64,000 nucleotides of DNA from Chondrosia reniformis (taxonomy: Eukaryota; Porifera; Demospongiae; Chondrillida; Chondrillidae): the NCBI GenBank assembly GCA_947172415.1, contig OX359189.1, positions 2,316,501-2,380,500 of the forward strand. Direction: 5' to 3'. Below the pieces are notes generated by a model. The model was given only the letters and a program-made list of their open reading frames with translations, did not search any database and was not told the DNA's origin. Both the position numbers and the translations under genes were made by a program. Shown one piece after another: positions 17,306 through 35,680 of the stretch (within the stretch, counting starts at the first letter, position 1; every line of letters starts with the position of its first letter).

Positions 17306-18484
17306 ATGGCAAAGCGAATCAAGTTGAAGAGTGCTGAAACGGAACCTCTAAACGACTCTCTTAGTTCAGAATCAGACGATGACGAGGTTATTTCCACTTC
17401 AGAATCAGATGAACTTGAAGATGACGATGAAACTTACCATGGTGCTTTTAACAGCCAAGGCCAGTCCCACGGGAGAGGCACGCTCATGTGGCCATCCAGT
17501 GGTGATATATTTAAGGGAAGGTTCAAGAACGGGCTGAAAGAAGGTCGAGGATGTTTCTACTTTAGGGATGGATCCATCTTGTCAGGTACTTTCAAGGACG
17601 ACCTGTTAAACGGAGAGGGAGTGTACAGGTACGAGGATGGGCGGTACCTTGTGGGCGTGTACTTGAATGGCTCGCTAAATGGACTATGTCGTGAATATGA
17701 CAAGCACGACAGACTCATATTTGAAGGACATTATCAAGATGATGTTCGGAGAGGGTTTGTAAGAACATGGGATGATTGTGGTGGAACCTTACTCGGTGAA
17801 GTAGATGAGAAAGGTAATCTATCAGGAGATAATATAATGTACATTTACCCTGATCAGAAAACAGCTCTAGTTGGAAGGTTTAAATTTAGTAAAATGGTTT
17901 CTGCAAGACCTGCTAAATTGCTTGAATCACCGACAACCTGCAACAAGGTACCAAATTATCAGCTAATAGAAGGGTTTGACCCAATTGGATTTGACCAATC
18001 ATCCAAAGGGAGTATCTCCTCCAATCCCTTAGTACCAGATGCCTATGAGCAAGCACTTGTCTACGTTGATCAATCTGACATTCCCAATGCAGGGGAGGGA
18101 TTGTTTGCTAAATGTGACCTGCCTGAGAACACAGTGTCGTCCTTCTACAATGGCATCCGATTGACTCATCACGAAGTGGACTCTCGCGTTTGGGAACTCA
18201 ATGACAACACCATATCACTGGATGACAAATGTGTGATTGATGTACCAAATGATTGCGCAATCCTCGATAACTATGTTGCAACCCTTGGTCACAAGGCCAA
18301 TCATTCATTTAGTCCTAATTGTGAGTATGCACCATTTTGTCATCCGAGATTTGGAGACATAAAGTGTATTAGAACTATAGCACCTATTCCTAAGGGCAAT
18401 GAGTTGACATGTAACTATGGTTACGACCACAAGATACCAGGGTCCTCTGTGCAAGATCTTCCCTGCTGGTACACCAAATCATAG
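17306..18484 (+). CDS. SETD7: Histone/protein lysine methyltransferase SETD7 (SET7/9), single exon
   Basis: One uninterrupted frame of 392 aa. After an acidic N terminus (residues 15-42) come MORN repeats from about 43 to 165 (YHGAF...GRGTL, FKGRFKNGLKEGRG, LSGTFKDDLLNGEG, and so on). The SET domain occupies about 245-378 and keeps SFYNG (about 283), GHKANHSF (about 328), HPRFGDIKCIR and the active-site YGYDH near 372. Family knowledge: SETD7 monomethylates H3K4 and many non-histone lysines. Compared with the vertebrate protein (366 aa) it has a longer acidic N terminus. The absence of introns is unusual among its intron-rich neighbours and could reflect an old retrocopy or intron loss. Confidence 0.95.
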   Translation: MAKRIKLKSAETEPLNDSLSSESDDDEVISTSESDELEDDDETYHGAFNSQGQSHGRGTLMWPSSGDIFKGRFKNGLKEGRGCFYFRDGSILSGTFKDDLLNGEGVYRYEDGRYLVGVYLNGSLNGLCREYDKHDRLIFEGHYQDDVRRGFVRTWDDCGGTLLGEVDEKGNLSGDNIMYIYPDQKTALVGRFKFSKMVSARPAKLLESPTTCNKVPNYQLIEGFDPIGFDQSSKGSISSNPLVPDAYEQALVYVDQSDIPNAGEGLFAKCDLPENTVSSFYNGIRLTHHEVDSRVWELNDNTISLDDKCVIDVPNDCAILDNYVATLGHKANHSFSPNCEYAPFCHPRFGDIKCIRTIAPIPKGNELTCNYGYDHKIPGSSVQDLPCWYTKS

Positions 18485-18996
18485 TAGAAGTGTCACAGTA
18501 ATTGTGCATATGTATGCTTACAGTTGTAAAGGGATTAATAGAAGTATCTTTGAAAAAGTTTCATCTTATGATCTTTTGAGTGTCTAAAGACAGTACATGT
18601 AATCTTTTGTCACACTACATACTTGGGGCTGGTAGATGCAGATGTGATGCTCTACTATTATATCGACAACTGCATTTTTATACACTCGAGAGATCAAAAG
18701 ATGAATCTCTCAACCCTTCATCAGTGACCCTGAGAATCTTTGTCTTTTTCTTGATCTTTTGCAGATCCTTGTCATATTCATATCAATAGACGTATGCACA
18801 TTCATATAATTCGTTTTACTCAAATTTCAAACTTATAAATGGAACAGTAATGTGTCATTTATGATCCATGCTACAAAACCTGATGCAATTATACAAAGTG
18901 ATACGTACATTTATTATATAATATACATATATATATATAATCATTGGTTCCATGCTAAAATTACTGCTGTCTGATCTCTTCTAAACATTTGTTGAA
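18485..18996. other. SETD7/AMPD convergent 3' region with repeat fragments
   Basis: Contains a fragment resembling the end of the hammerhead-like family (GAGTGTCTAAAGACA near 18577) and, at about 18660-18775, a copy of the dispersed SINE-like repeat (CAACCCTTCATCAGTGACC, GAATCTTTGTC, TTGATCTTTTG). No gene seen. Confidence 0.5.
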
Positions 18997-21900
18997 CTAT
19001 GTGGTTGGAAAGCTACCCAGGACCAGCTGCAGCTCCTCGGCAAGTGTCTCGTATCGATAGGCAATACGGATGTTGGGTACATTGGTGCGCGTGATGTCGT
19101 TTCCAGCTGGCCCTGCCTCGTCGTAATACATGCCCAACCAGTGCTGCTTTACCTGAAATGGAAACAGGGGCAATGCAGTAGTAAGGCCAAGCAAAATTGA
19201 TTTCCAGTTTACCATCCCTGCCTGCATGGTTTTTTAGTCCGTATTGTCAAACCTTCATATTTATTTGGACCTAATTTATTAGACAAGGCTAGTACTGTCC
19301 TAAACAGGTGACTGCTCACACAGGTACCCCCAGTATGTATGTAATGTCAGTTACTCCTACATCCTCTCTGCATTGTTCCTCCATCCCCATGCAGTATGTA
19401 CGTATGTTATGTATTAGCAGTGTCCATTCACAATACCTTGTGCTCAAACCCGCTCATCAGCACACTATTCCTTGCCAGCTCGCACATGTCACAGGGGTTC
19501 ATCTTAAACACTTGTGCAGCAATGCTATACTCTTCCATAAGTGGTTCCTATGGAAACATGTTTATAAGCACTTATGACCAGTATGCATGAAGTATGCAGT
19601 AGTGTACATGTACACACTAGATAGGATATTAAATATATCTTCTGATTTCATTTACTTGTTCTCCAAACTTCTCTTAAAAAATTATGAGGAAACAAGAATA
19701 AGGCTTGTAGTAACTATACACATATTACGTATGTAAGTAGCTTTCATTAGGAATGGGGGAGTCTTACAGGGTTGTGATACAAGATCCAGGGCTGTAATAC
19801 AAGACTCAGGATAGTGATGCAAGATTCAGTGCTGTGATGCAAGACTCAGGGTTGTGATGCAAGACTCAGGGTTGTGATGCAAGACTCAGGATAGTGATGC
19901 AAGACTCAGTGCTGTGATGCAAGACTCAGGATAGTGATGCAAGACTCAGTGCTGTGATGCAAGACTCAGTGCTGTGATGCAAGACTCAGGGTTGTGATGC
20001 AAGACTCAGGGCTGTAATGCAAGACTCAGTGCTGTGATGCAAGAATCAGGGTTGTGATATGTACGTATATAAATGCAATAAGTAACAGAAGTTTGTGTAA
20101 ATGTTTACTTTAGTAAAGTGGAACTGGAGAGGATCGTCAGTGGAAATAGACACCAGAAGTCCCCTAGAAAAGAAGTCATGAAGAGGGTTCTTGTTGTAGT
20201 CTAAGAAGAGGTGGTTGTTACTCAGAGGTGACATCGCCAGTCCAATCTGAGCCAGGTAGTACAGGTACTGAAGGGCAGGCACCTACATATGTACATGTAG
20301 GAGGATAGATGACATGCATGTACCAGTAACTGCAGTGTTCAAACTCCTACCAGCAGCACACCCATCCAACATTATGAGCAGCAAGGGGATAGAACACAGA
20401 CGTATATAGATTACATATGTACGCATGTTATAAATGGTTCTTATTCAATAGATGCGAACATATTTGATTACTAACACTAGAAGTACAGTTCATCTACACA
20501 ATTTCTTTTATACAATATCAGAAGAATCAAATACAATATAGAAAAGGTTTGAGGGGCATTTTGTGTGTGTGTGTGTGTACAATATCCTGAGGTGTGCATA
20601 TTGTATAGGTTCACTTTATACGTAGTTTGGGTGCTACATATGTACTTACTTACCTTTCTGAGCATGAGTCCATGGGAAATGTTCTGGCAGAGTAGAAAGG
20701 TTGAGACAAGATGATGAATAGCGCCTGCTTCCCCACAGTGTGGTCTGAATGCTAGAGTGTTGAGACCTCTCACCCTGAACATGGCAAGACACAGGATCAA
20801 TAACATTGAGCACATAACAGACCTTCTAGCATTACATACATGAAAGAGAAGAAATCCCATGTAACAGATCGACTTCTTTAGTCATACATTTAAGAGTATA
20901 GATATGGGCTTACGTATATTTGTAAGATTTAGCTAACACAGTATTCTGGAGAACAAACCCTCATGCTCTTCATAGGCTTTAGGAAGGTTTAAAATATTTG
21001 TCCAAATAGAGGCCCAGGGCTATTTTGAGCCTGGTTTCCATAAAATAATTCTCTTGGCATCCACACTCATATCCCTAGAAGCTGCTTACTAGTCCTCCCC
21101 CTCTTTGCAGCATACTTCACAGCCTTTTACTTATATCGTAGAACTATTACTTTGGTAATGCTACAGCAACATAAACTGGTTAGACATCTCGATCAGTTCA
21201 CCCTTCAACCCAGTGTGTCACATCAAGAGACTCTGGCCTCTATTAGAGACTTGGCTTATATGTACAAATAGCCCAGCTGACCCCAGCCTCTAAACGAAAC
21301 CCAGCTTCTATATGGACAAATATGGTCTGTGAAACAGTTGGGCAGTCCCAACCAACAACTTGACAGATTCAACAATGAATACACTTCTAAAACTGAGTCA
21401 AGGGAGAAATTAATAACCAATCACCAGGTATAGAGGTTCTACCATAGCTGATGTACGTATGTACGTAGCAAGACACTATTAATGCATTACAATGCATTTG
21501 GCTGATATATCTGTTTTACTGACTTTCTTAGTTTGTTGATCTGAGCAATGTTGGCATACATGTAGTAGATGTAGTAGGCGTAGGGAGGGTTGTCATTGTG
21601 TGTCCACTCGTTTGGCTCAGGACTGTTCATCTGGAACAAGTGAGACTCTTGTTTGCTCTCGTCATCCACACTGTCAATACCGCACACCTAGAACAAACAC
21701 ACAATCATCCACACTGTCAATACCGTACACCTAGAACAAACACACAATCATCCATACTGTCAATACCGTACACCTAGAACAAACACACTCATCAGTGAAT
21801 ACGCACAGTGTAACCTTGTTAATATGCCACAATTCGTTCAGTACTCTTTTGGCGGTATAATGAGTTTGGCAGATTAACCGAATAGCATCAAAAATATAGG

Positions 21901-24900
21901 TATTCAATAATATTTATAGATAAGCGTTCCTGTGTTGCTATCGAATTCTTCCTCTTAGAGTCACATATCGCTTTCTTCTGGGCCACTGTCATCAGTAAAT
22001 ACGTACATCTTTTAAATGGCTTGTGTTTGGAGTGTTATGGGCATGGCTGTGTGCTTACCGTCTGCAGGAACGTATGAAGCTCTGGATGACTGGAAGGATC
22101 TATACTGACTTCATAGAGAGGACGAAACAGGTTATCCAACAGTTGTCCAAAGTTCTCCAACTGGCCGGTTGTCTTATAAATGTCGCTAAAGTACACATAC
22201 AGATACGTATGTACGTAAGTACTTTATCAGATGGTACAATATTTAGTAATAACAATTTTTAGTATAGTGAACACAATTGTTATTCAATTAAATTCGATTA
22301 CTATGAATGTATAAAAGTACAAGGGTTTATTATAGTTTTGATAGTGAAATAGTCAATCATTTAAAAATGGACTTACAAGATTCTTGGTACTTGAATGAGC
22401 CAGCGTAGCTGAGTAGACCAGACTTCGTGTTTCAGGGCCCATTTGGCCAGTTTGTCCCACTCATCTGGCTTCCTTCCATACACTGATATCCTCAGTTCCA
22501 CGTGTTGGTATTTACTCTCCTCCAAGTCATATAGTACCTCCTAGAATATGCATACAGACACTCCAATGAGGTTGTCATGGTAACAGTTTAATAAAGATCA
22601 AAAAGAACACAAAGATTCCCAGGGTCACTGATGAAGAGTACGTACAATTCCTAGAAATAGCTGTCTGACCCAGTGGAGCAGAAGAAGAAGAAAACTCGTA
22701 TTCTCATCCAAACTCTCACTATGTTTAGTTCCCTATACGTAGGTCTTTTACTCTAGAATTGATGTACGTATGTAGCATGTTGAAAATGGTGTTTTAGATT
22801 ATTCATTTACTCTCCACTAGTGTACAATGTTGGTTTGATAACCTCATACACTTCAGAAATGGAATACACATGGGATAACTGTATTATATTAAGTTGAATA
22901 TGCATGGATGTCTAATACGAACAGTAATCTACATCATAGCAATTACTATGGCATTGTGTTCAATAATGATATGAAGATTTAGCCTTAGGTACATACGTAT
23001 GTAGGACTGCACACTCGGTCATTACTGGCCTACACTTTCACCTCTTCCACTCACTTTAATAAGTTGAGCAAAATAGGCCCCGCCCACGTAGTTATCTGTT
23101 TTCATGAAGATTTCTCTCAAAATACTTTGACCTACATTATAGGAGCAATTCAATAACGGGAAACAATTCAATATGGAAAAACAAGTAAAACTTGCAGTTG
23201 GCCACCGGCACTTGTTCTCACAAAGGTGTACATTACATTTAAATACTTAATTAATGGTTCCTGTCAGCTGACTGACCAATGGGATTGTACAATTAAACAC
23301 TTAATTAATGGTTCCTGTCAGCTGATTGACCAATGGGATTGTACAATTAAACACTTAATTAATGGTTCCTGTCGGCTGACTGACCAATGGGATTGTACTT
23401 GGAGTTGAACTTGTCAAATCGGTGAAAGGTATTTCTTCCCTAAGACACACAGCAGAAGAGAAAATGTCACAAGTAAACACAATATTTAAATCCAAAAATA
23501 GACCATCATTGATGAGGTAATGGAAGATGGTGGCAACCAATGCCTATAAAAGTAGACAACTATAGACCAACATCAGTCATTGAAGAAGACCCTTGGGGTC
23601 GAAATGTCTGACAACCAAGAAGAGACAACTAAACTGCATCTTTAGAGGCTTTAAAAGTTGAAAGATGATCCTTTCAAAAGTTCGACACAGTTACGTAGAA
23701 GAAATTCTTATTCTATTATCCAAGAATAGACCTCATGAGATAAATTATACAACACATACATATCGTACATGGTTACCAAGTATCAGCATTACTTATTGAA
23801 CAGGTACACTGTATGTATGAACGTTTTAACCCTTAGTTGTTATCAGCAATAATTAGAATTATCAACCACAATCATTGTAACAAGTGAACCCTTATCATTT
23901 CATAAACATATAATAATGAATACAGTATACGTATACTTACAGCATGTACATCCAGGGAATCAACATTCAAATCATAAGCTGAAATCTTCAGATCTTGAAA
24001 TACCTTATACCAAAATAGGTAAATCATACGTTATGCATATACTCACATACGTATGTAAGTACGTACATGCACATGTAAGTATTTATGTACGTACATGAAT
24101 TACCAAAAAAGCCAAACCACATGTGTTCTCAAGGTCAAACATCATACATATGTATATATAAGGATAATATGATTGCTGGGAATCAATAAACGGTACTAAT
24201 TAATCCCTTATCCAATTATTATTGGTATTATTATAAAACTAACTTATTAAAGTACACAGTAAGGTTAATTGACTAATTATGTACGTAATCCTATACCTGA
24301 AGTTGCCATTCACTGGACCCCTTCAGTAGATAAGCCTATTAAGTGAAGGCTAACTTGTGAGAGAGTCTTCTCTATTCCATTTTTCTTTGTCACTTTATCA
24401 TTTCCATGTTTCTTTAGTTTTGACTTCATAAATCTCAACAGATGCTTCTGGTTCATGGAAGAGGCCGCGTGAATGTGAGTGTCAACCTGAAGGAGACATT
24501 TATAGCATATAATCATCAATCCCTTGGGAACTTAAATATAACAAAATAAATAATGTAAATAATGATCACTCTTGCAAGCATTGTACACACACAGTACACA
24601 AATACCAGAGACAGTGAAATAGTTATAACACAGGGGAGATATATACCCCATTGCCATGACAGTCCGGGATCAAAATGGCTACATACGTAAGTGAAGAAAT
24701 GAGTGAAATTTTCTTCAAGGACTAAAAACAAAAACAAAACAAAAGAAGATTTACGTACTTCATTTCCTGTATAAACTTATTCACACCATATATCCTAGTG
24801 ATCAGCAATTCATACTGTATATAGTAAATAATGCCCCCCAATATCAACTTGTTGTCATGGCAATGGGGTATAAATATACGTACGTACAGTATATAGAAAA

Positions 24901-27900
24901 GCTGTGGAAATAGCATTTTATTGATCCATTCAGTGCGTATGTTGGCATGGGAACGTATGAGCACATCCTTCCTGACCTTCCTGACATTGTAGAAGTCTCT
25001 GTGAGGCACCTGCTTCTGACCAGCCAATTCCCTTGTCTCATTCAACATTACATGAATACCAAATTTGGACTCCAGAAACCTCAAACGTCGATAACAGAAA
25101 GACTTGCTACAAGTATACATACATACGTACATACGTATATTATGCACACATCCATGTAACTTATAGACGCTCACATGGGACCATGAACTGATATTGCTAG
25201 TACTCTGTTCCAGTCTGATATAAAGGATTCCTTGGTAAATTCTGGTGATTTAATGATAGGGTCTTCCTCGGAGTGTGGTTTTCCTTCTTTCAGATAGTAG
25301 TGACCAACTCCATTCTCCATTTTAAAGATGTAATCAAGTGAAGGAGGTATGGAGGTGTCAACAGTCGGGAGCGGGGGAGCCTTCATTGGCTCTACATACA
25401 CAATAAACAAGAAAGTTGTGTACACAAGTAAACTATATACGTGCAGTTCACAAAACTGTATATGTAACTGGCTCCCTCATCTCTTACTACCTTAAGTACA
25501 ACATTAAAGGTGACCCCTCCCACATTTTTAAGGTGACCCCTCCCACATTTTAGAGTTGACCCCTCCCACATTTTAAAGGTGACCCCTCCCACATTTAGAG
25601 GAAGGAAGGGTGACCAGGATAGAGGAGAAGAAACTGAAAAGATGGGAAAAGTCAAATGACTGGAAATGAAAAAGGTGGGAAAAGTGTTGATAAAAAGATT
25701 ACTGAAGACCAAATTTATCAGCTGCCAATGAAAACCCTTAGGGTCAAAATGTTCAAACAAAAGATTTAAACCAACTGCATTTGTAGATGTTCAAGGATGT
25801 ACGTACCAAAAGAAAAAAAATAGCTTATCTGATTAATGGCAGTGTCCTAGAAAGGGATACTCACTGATCAAGTCTCCTTGCTCAGTGAGGTTGACCTCTC
25901 CTGAAGACCCAATTCTCACAAGAAACTGCCTTCCGTGGCTATCAGTTCCCTCATTCTTGTTATCTAACCACTTTTCTGTAGTATGACAAAACTCTTGCAG
26001 ACTCCAAGCCATGTACTTTCTTCTCAACTGCAATGCTTGCTTTAAAGATTCACAAGCCTCTAGAAAGTCCTCATCCGTAAGCTACAAATATAACAAGAGA
26101 CACGCATCTCATGTATTAAAGTGTCATTAAATTGGTGAATAAACATTTCAAACAAAATGTGATTTGAAAAGGGAAAATAAGATGGAATATTACTTTGGTA
26201 AATCAGTAATAATTCATCTCAGTGACTTAATATTGAATTTACACATATTCATACACTTGCATGCCCTAAGACTAGTCCATACTAGAGTATGAGACCTAGA
26301 GAGAATTATGGATGAGGATACAAGTCTTCTCTTTGCTCTGCTCCACTGGAGCATACAGTCATCTTTGGAAATAAAAACCAACCCTTATCAATGACCTACG
26401 TAGTGAGTCTTTGAATCCTTAGTTGACCTATTCAGGTCAGGCTATTTAATTTGTAAGTTTCCTGATCCATTTATGCATGTCAACCACGTCCATAGTAAGT
26501 GGTGTTACAGACTACGTATTTGTTCATTAAATTAGCCAAACACCTGTTTATCAGTCAATAGCATCACATGAAAAATAAAGGATAGTTAATAGGATTTGGA
26601 AGGATCATCTTTTGACTTTTAGAGTGTCTAAAGACGCAGTTTTGTTGTTTCTACTGAGTGTCAGACGGTTTGACCCCGAGGGTCTTCTTCAGTGACTCAG
26701 AACTACGTACATAGGAAAACAGTCCATTCTATATTTCCCCTTAGCCTCACATGCTTATAGGAAAATGGTGTCTTTAGATTGCATATATTAATGTACAATA
26801 TATGAAGTTTATTGAGCAACAGCAACATTAAATCTTTGGAATAGAACGTTTCAACCCATAGGCCTTCATCAGCAATACAATAGATATATATATAATAATA
26901 ATATTGCTGATGAAGACCTACGGGTTGAAACGTTCTATTCCAAAGATATAATGTTGCTGTTGCTCAATAAACTTCATATATCATCATGATTGCGACAAAT
27001 AAACCCTATCACTTCATATTAATGTACGTATGGCCACTCACTCCTGCCATGTCACAAGCCAGATTGGCACCCATTATCTTAACTTTGGGAAAGTGTAATC
27101 TTGCACACACCAGGTCTTCCATAGAGGAACTCATTCTTGGAGACATGAGCCCGGGCTCCTCCTCAATGTTCAACATACCCCTGGTTGCCATCTTCTCCAA
27201 AACCTTAGTCTTGATTGTACTAATATCCTGTGTAAGGTTACCTTCCGACTGATGACGTTCTCCTAATATTAGATATGATATTGGGACTTTCCCATTAAAT
27301 GGGTACTTTCCCTTAACAAGTACTACAGTGCTGACCTGCATATTCAAAGGGCGTGGTATCAGAGGGTTCTGGGGTGTAGTGGGCGGGGGACCTTGTAAAA
27401 TCCTCCACTTCTAACTCTTCGCCACCTGGCGGATCACCTTGACCTTATACATATGTACATACATAGTACAGTGAAGCAGCGTACATACTCTAGTAACTAG
27501 TCTCAGAAAATTGTGTTTTAAAGTCTGTCCTCTTTATACTTAGCTTCATAAGCATGATAAACATAATTTTTGGAATATGGCGTTCCATATAGATGATTCA
27601 TACATGTACGTATATACAACAGCATATATTCATACAAATTTGCTTCTGCATACATCACTATTAGTAGAAGCAACAAATTTGTGGTTTTATGTAGACATCT
27701 TTATGGTCAGGTTTCTAACAATGATATTTTTACTGTTTACTGTGTAGGAAACACGTTTACCTGAATCTGGTTTTTCATGAGCGAGCAGTTTGACGGCCAG
27801 ATGCTGGAACACATCCTCACTTTCTCCCAATGTTAACTGTCTCTTAACCTTCCTTCCTCCTTTAAACAAAGAAACTGGCATCATTCGCATGCAGTCAACC

Positions 27901-28591
27901 ATGCAATCATCAAAATCAACACATTACATGCACAGGTCAAGTGAGGTAGGTAAATGTAGACCTTTTCACAATTCAACACATTACATGGACGCGAGTCAAG
28001 ATGAGGTTGGTAAATGTAGAATTCAACACATTACATACACGCGAGTCAAGATGAGGTAACGCACAAATCAACACACATTACTAGGTTATCCTAATTGGAA
28101 AGGAAGTGCATGCAAATTACCATAATTGATGAAACAAAGCCTTTCAAATACTAAAGCCTCGTGCAAATAACAAAATGTATACACTACCTTTTGATAATAC
28201 GTACATTAGGTCAATTAAGAACACACTACACACAAATAAGGTACGTCCATATTTTTATGCTATACTGAATTATCATGCAGCAAAGCAAAAAGTTCAAACC
28301 CGTGCCTGCAGCTAGAGGTTAGATTCATAAAATATGCAGTCATAAGACTAAATACAAATTGCAGCTTCTAAAACCAATAAAATCTGGCACTACGTGTATA
28401 GACCACTCTACGTCATGATTAAATGATGTACTTCTATTATTGTCCATTAGTTCAGGGAGTGACTTGATACTCCCTGTTGGTGACTTTACGGCATCTTTGG
28501 GGGAAGTTCCTCCACTAAAATTGTTTGTCATGTCAGGGAAATCAAGATTATGGCTAACCCCTCCAAAATCCTCGTTCGGCAAAGAGGCCAT
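18997..28591 (-). CDS. AMPD: AMP deaminase (18 exons)
   Basis: Minus-strand exons: 28591-28432, 27874-27761, 27443-27336, 27262-27042, 26081-25865, 25391-25175, 25106-24977, 24486-24355, 24003-23941, 23439-23385, 23131-23055, 22540-22377, 22185-22059, 21687-21524, 20774-20654, 20282-20109, 19547-19437 and 19152-18997. The sum is 2511 nt (836 aa), in frame. Signatures include HRDFYNVRK, the metal-binding [36 protein letters not shown] and [20 protein letters not shown]. The enzyme converts AMP to IMP in purine-nucleotide balance, normally as a cytosolic tetramer. Length and motifs suit the AMPD2/AMPD3 group, which cannot be split further here. The first two exons are tentative: the regulatory N terminus diverges fast and the acceptor at 27874 was chosen mainly on phase. 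Several introns hold tandem repeats that copy splice sites. Confidence 0.93.
19765..20062. repeat. 20-bp minisatellite, about 14 copies
   Basis: Tandem copies of GATGCAAGACTCAGGGTTGT with variants (GGATAGT, GTGCTGT), in the intron before AMPD exon 19547-19437. The variant types interleave, suggesting higher-order duplication. Confidence 0.9.
21663..21792. repeat. 43-bp tandem repeat (3 copies) containing an AMPD 3' splice site
   Basis: CATCCACACTGTCAATACCG recurs at 21663, 21706 and 21749. The first copy is the start of exon 21687-21524 with its acceptor (CTAG before GTGTGCGG on the minus strand), so the upstream intron contains two further copies of exon start plus acceptor. Confidence 0.85.
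22578..22730 (-). repeat. Dispersed SINE-like repeat, copy 3
   Basis: Minus-strand copy of the family at 1383-1575, with CTGGGTCAGACAGCTATTTC and ATCAGTGACCCTGGGAATC. It lies in an AMPD intron. Confidence 0.6.
23243..23400. repeat. 54-bp tandem repeat (3 copies) containing an AMPD 5' splice site
   Basis: ACTTAATTAATGGTTCCTGT recurs at 23245, 23299 and 23353. The copy nearest the exon includes the last coding bases of exon 23439-23385 and its donor (CCCATTG then GTCAGT on the minus strand). The two further copies repeat the same exon end and donor inside the intron. Confidence 0.88.
23568..23690 (+). repeat. Dispersed hairpin element with hammerhead-like core
   Basis: In an AMPD intron: TTGAAGAAGACCCTTGGGGTCGAAATG-type core (first base changed from the CTGANGA consensus), split as TTGAAGA / GACCC-TTG-GGGTC / GAAA. 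It is followed downstream by GCATCTTTAGAGGC and AAAGATGATCC, which are also found beside the copy at 26600-26700. Confidence 0.55.
25500..25756. repeat. GTGACCCCTCCCACATTTT tandem array plus a degenerate hairpin element
   Basis: Four copies of a roughly 24-bp unit GTGACCCCTCCCACATTTT at 25508-25600 in an AMPD intron. About 110 bp further on, 25712-25756 is a degenerate member of the hammerhead-like family (AATGAAAACCCTTAGGGTC then AAAATG). Confidence 0.65.
26290..26415 (+). repeat. Dispersed SINE-like repeat, copy 4
   Basis: GGATGAGGATACAAGTCTTC, then an ACTGGAGCATACAGTCATC block and CCTTATCAATGACCT. Same order of blocks as the copy at 1383-1575; in an AMPD intron. Confidence 0.55.
26600..26702 (-). 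repeat. Dispersed hairpin element with hammerhead-like core
   Basis: On the minus strand: CACTGAAGA, then GACCC-TCG-GGGTC, then AAACCGTCTGACAC. CTGAAGA fits the CTGANGA consensus, but the GAAA is read as CAAA. The flank TCTAAAGACGCAGTTTTG is shared, inverted, with the copy at 23568-23690. Confidence 0.55.
26795..26985. repeat. Near-perfect palindromic element with a hammerhead-like core in each arm
   Basis: The left arm starts ATATATGAAGTTTATTGAGC and the right arm ends GCTCAATAAACTTCATATAT, so the arms are inverted copies of about 85 bp around an AT-rich loop (about 26878-26900). The right arm has CTGATGA (26907-26913), stem GACC (26915-26918), UACG-type loop, GGTT (26923-26926) and GAAA (26927-26930). 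The left arm carries the same site inverted at about 26849-26875 with changes. It lies in an AMPD intron. It could be a MITE or the terminal inverted repeats of a Penelope-like element. Confidence 0.75.
27918..28062. repeat. 50-56 bp tandem repeat, 3 copies
   Basis: CAACACATTACATG at 27918, 27974 and 28024, followed by GCGAGTCAAGATGAGGT in two copies. It lies in the first AMPD intron, about 45 bp from the presumed acceptor of exon 27874-27761. Confidence 0.8.
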
Positions 28592-28700
28592 ATTTGACGC
28601 TCTGCACACGTGACCATCACGCGGTCCATTTCGCTGTTATGGTTACCACAAAAAGATAAATGGCGTCCTAAGATAGCGATTTACAAGAGAGTAAACTACA
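28592..28700. promoter_or_regulatory. Bidirectional promoter between AMPD and CFAP91
   Basis: 109 bp between divergent start codons (28591 minus, 28701 plus). It contains a GC-richer stretch with ACGTGACC and CGCGG and no obvious TATA box. A metabolic gene and a ciliary gene share this spacer. Confidence 0.55.
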
Positions 28701-35335
<6,635 letters not shown>

Positions 35336-35680
35336 AATTATACAGAACAACAGAAAAACACTTATAAAACTAAATGTGTATGTACGTACATGAGCTATAT
35401 TAGGGCTGTGTACTGGTTATATACTGTACTTCTAAAGATTGTTGTTTTGAATAGACTTTTGCTAAAGTGCAAATAGTCATGTATTTATATATATCTACGT
35501 ATGGTGGCTACTGAAACATGTATGATCATATAATTAATGAATCTACAAAGATCAAGTAAAGTAAGCATACACATCATCAATAAAAGTATTATCTTTATCA
35601 TATAATATCCTATATTGTAAACTACAGGATTACAGGTTAGGTTAAGTGTTTCACTAGCTATTTAGCTGTACGTAAATGTA
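35336..35680. other. Convergent 3' region, CFAP91 and the Death-nucleosidase gene
   Basis: 345 bp, AT-rich, with AATAAA-like signals (for example near 35580). No gene or repeat recognised. Confidence 0.45.

Noticed and set aside
24844-25159. Overlapping frames on both strands near 24.9-25.2 kb
   Set aside because: Explained by AMPD exon 25106-24977; the plus-strand frame is its complement.
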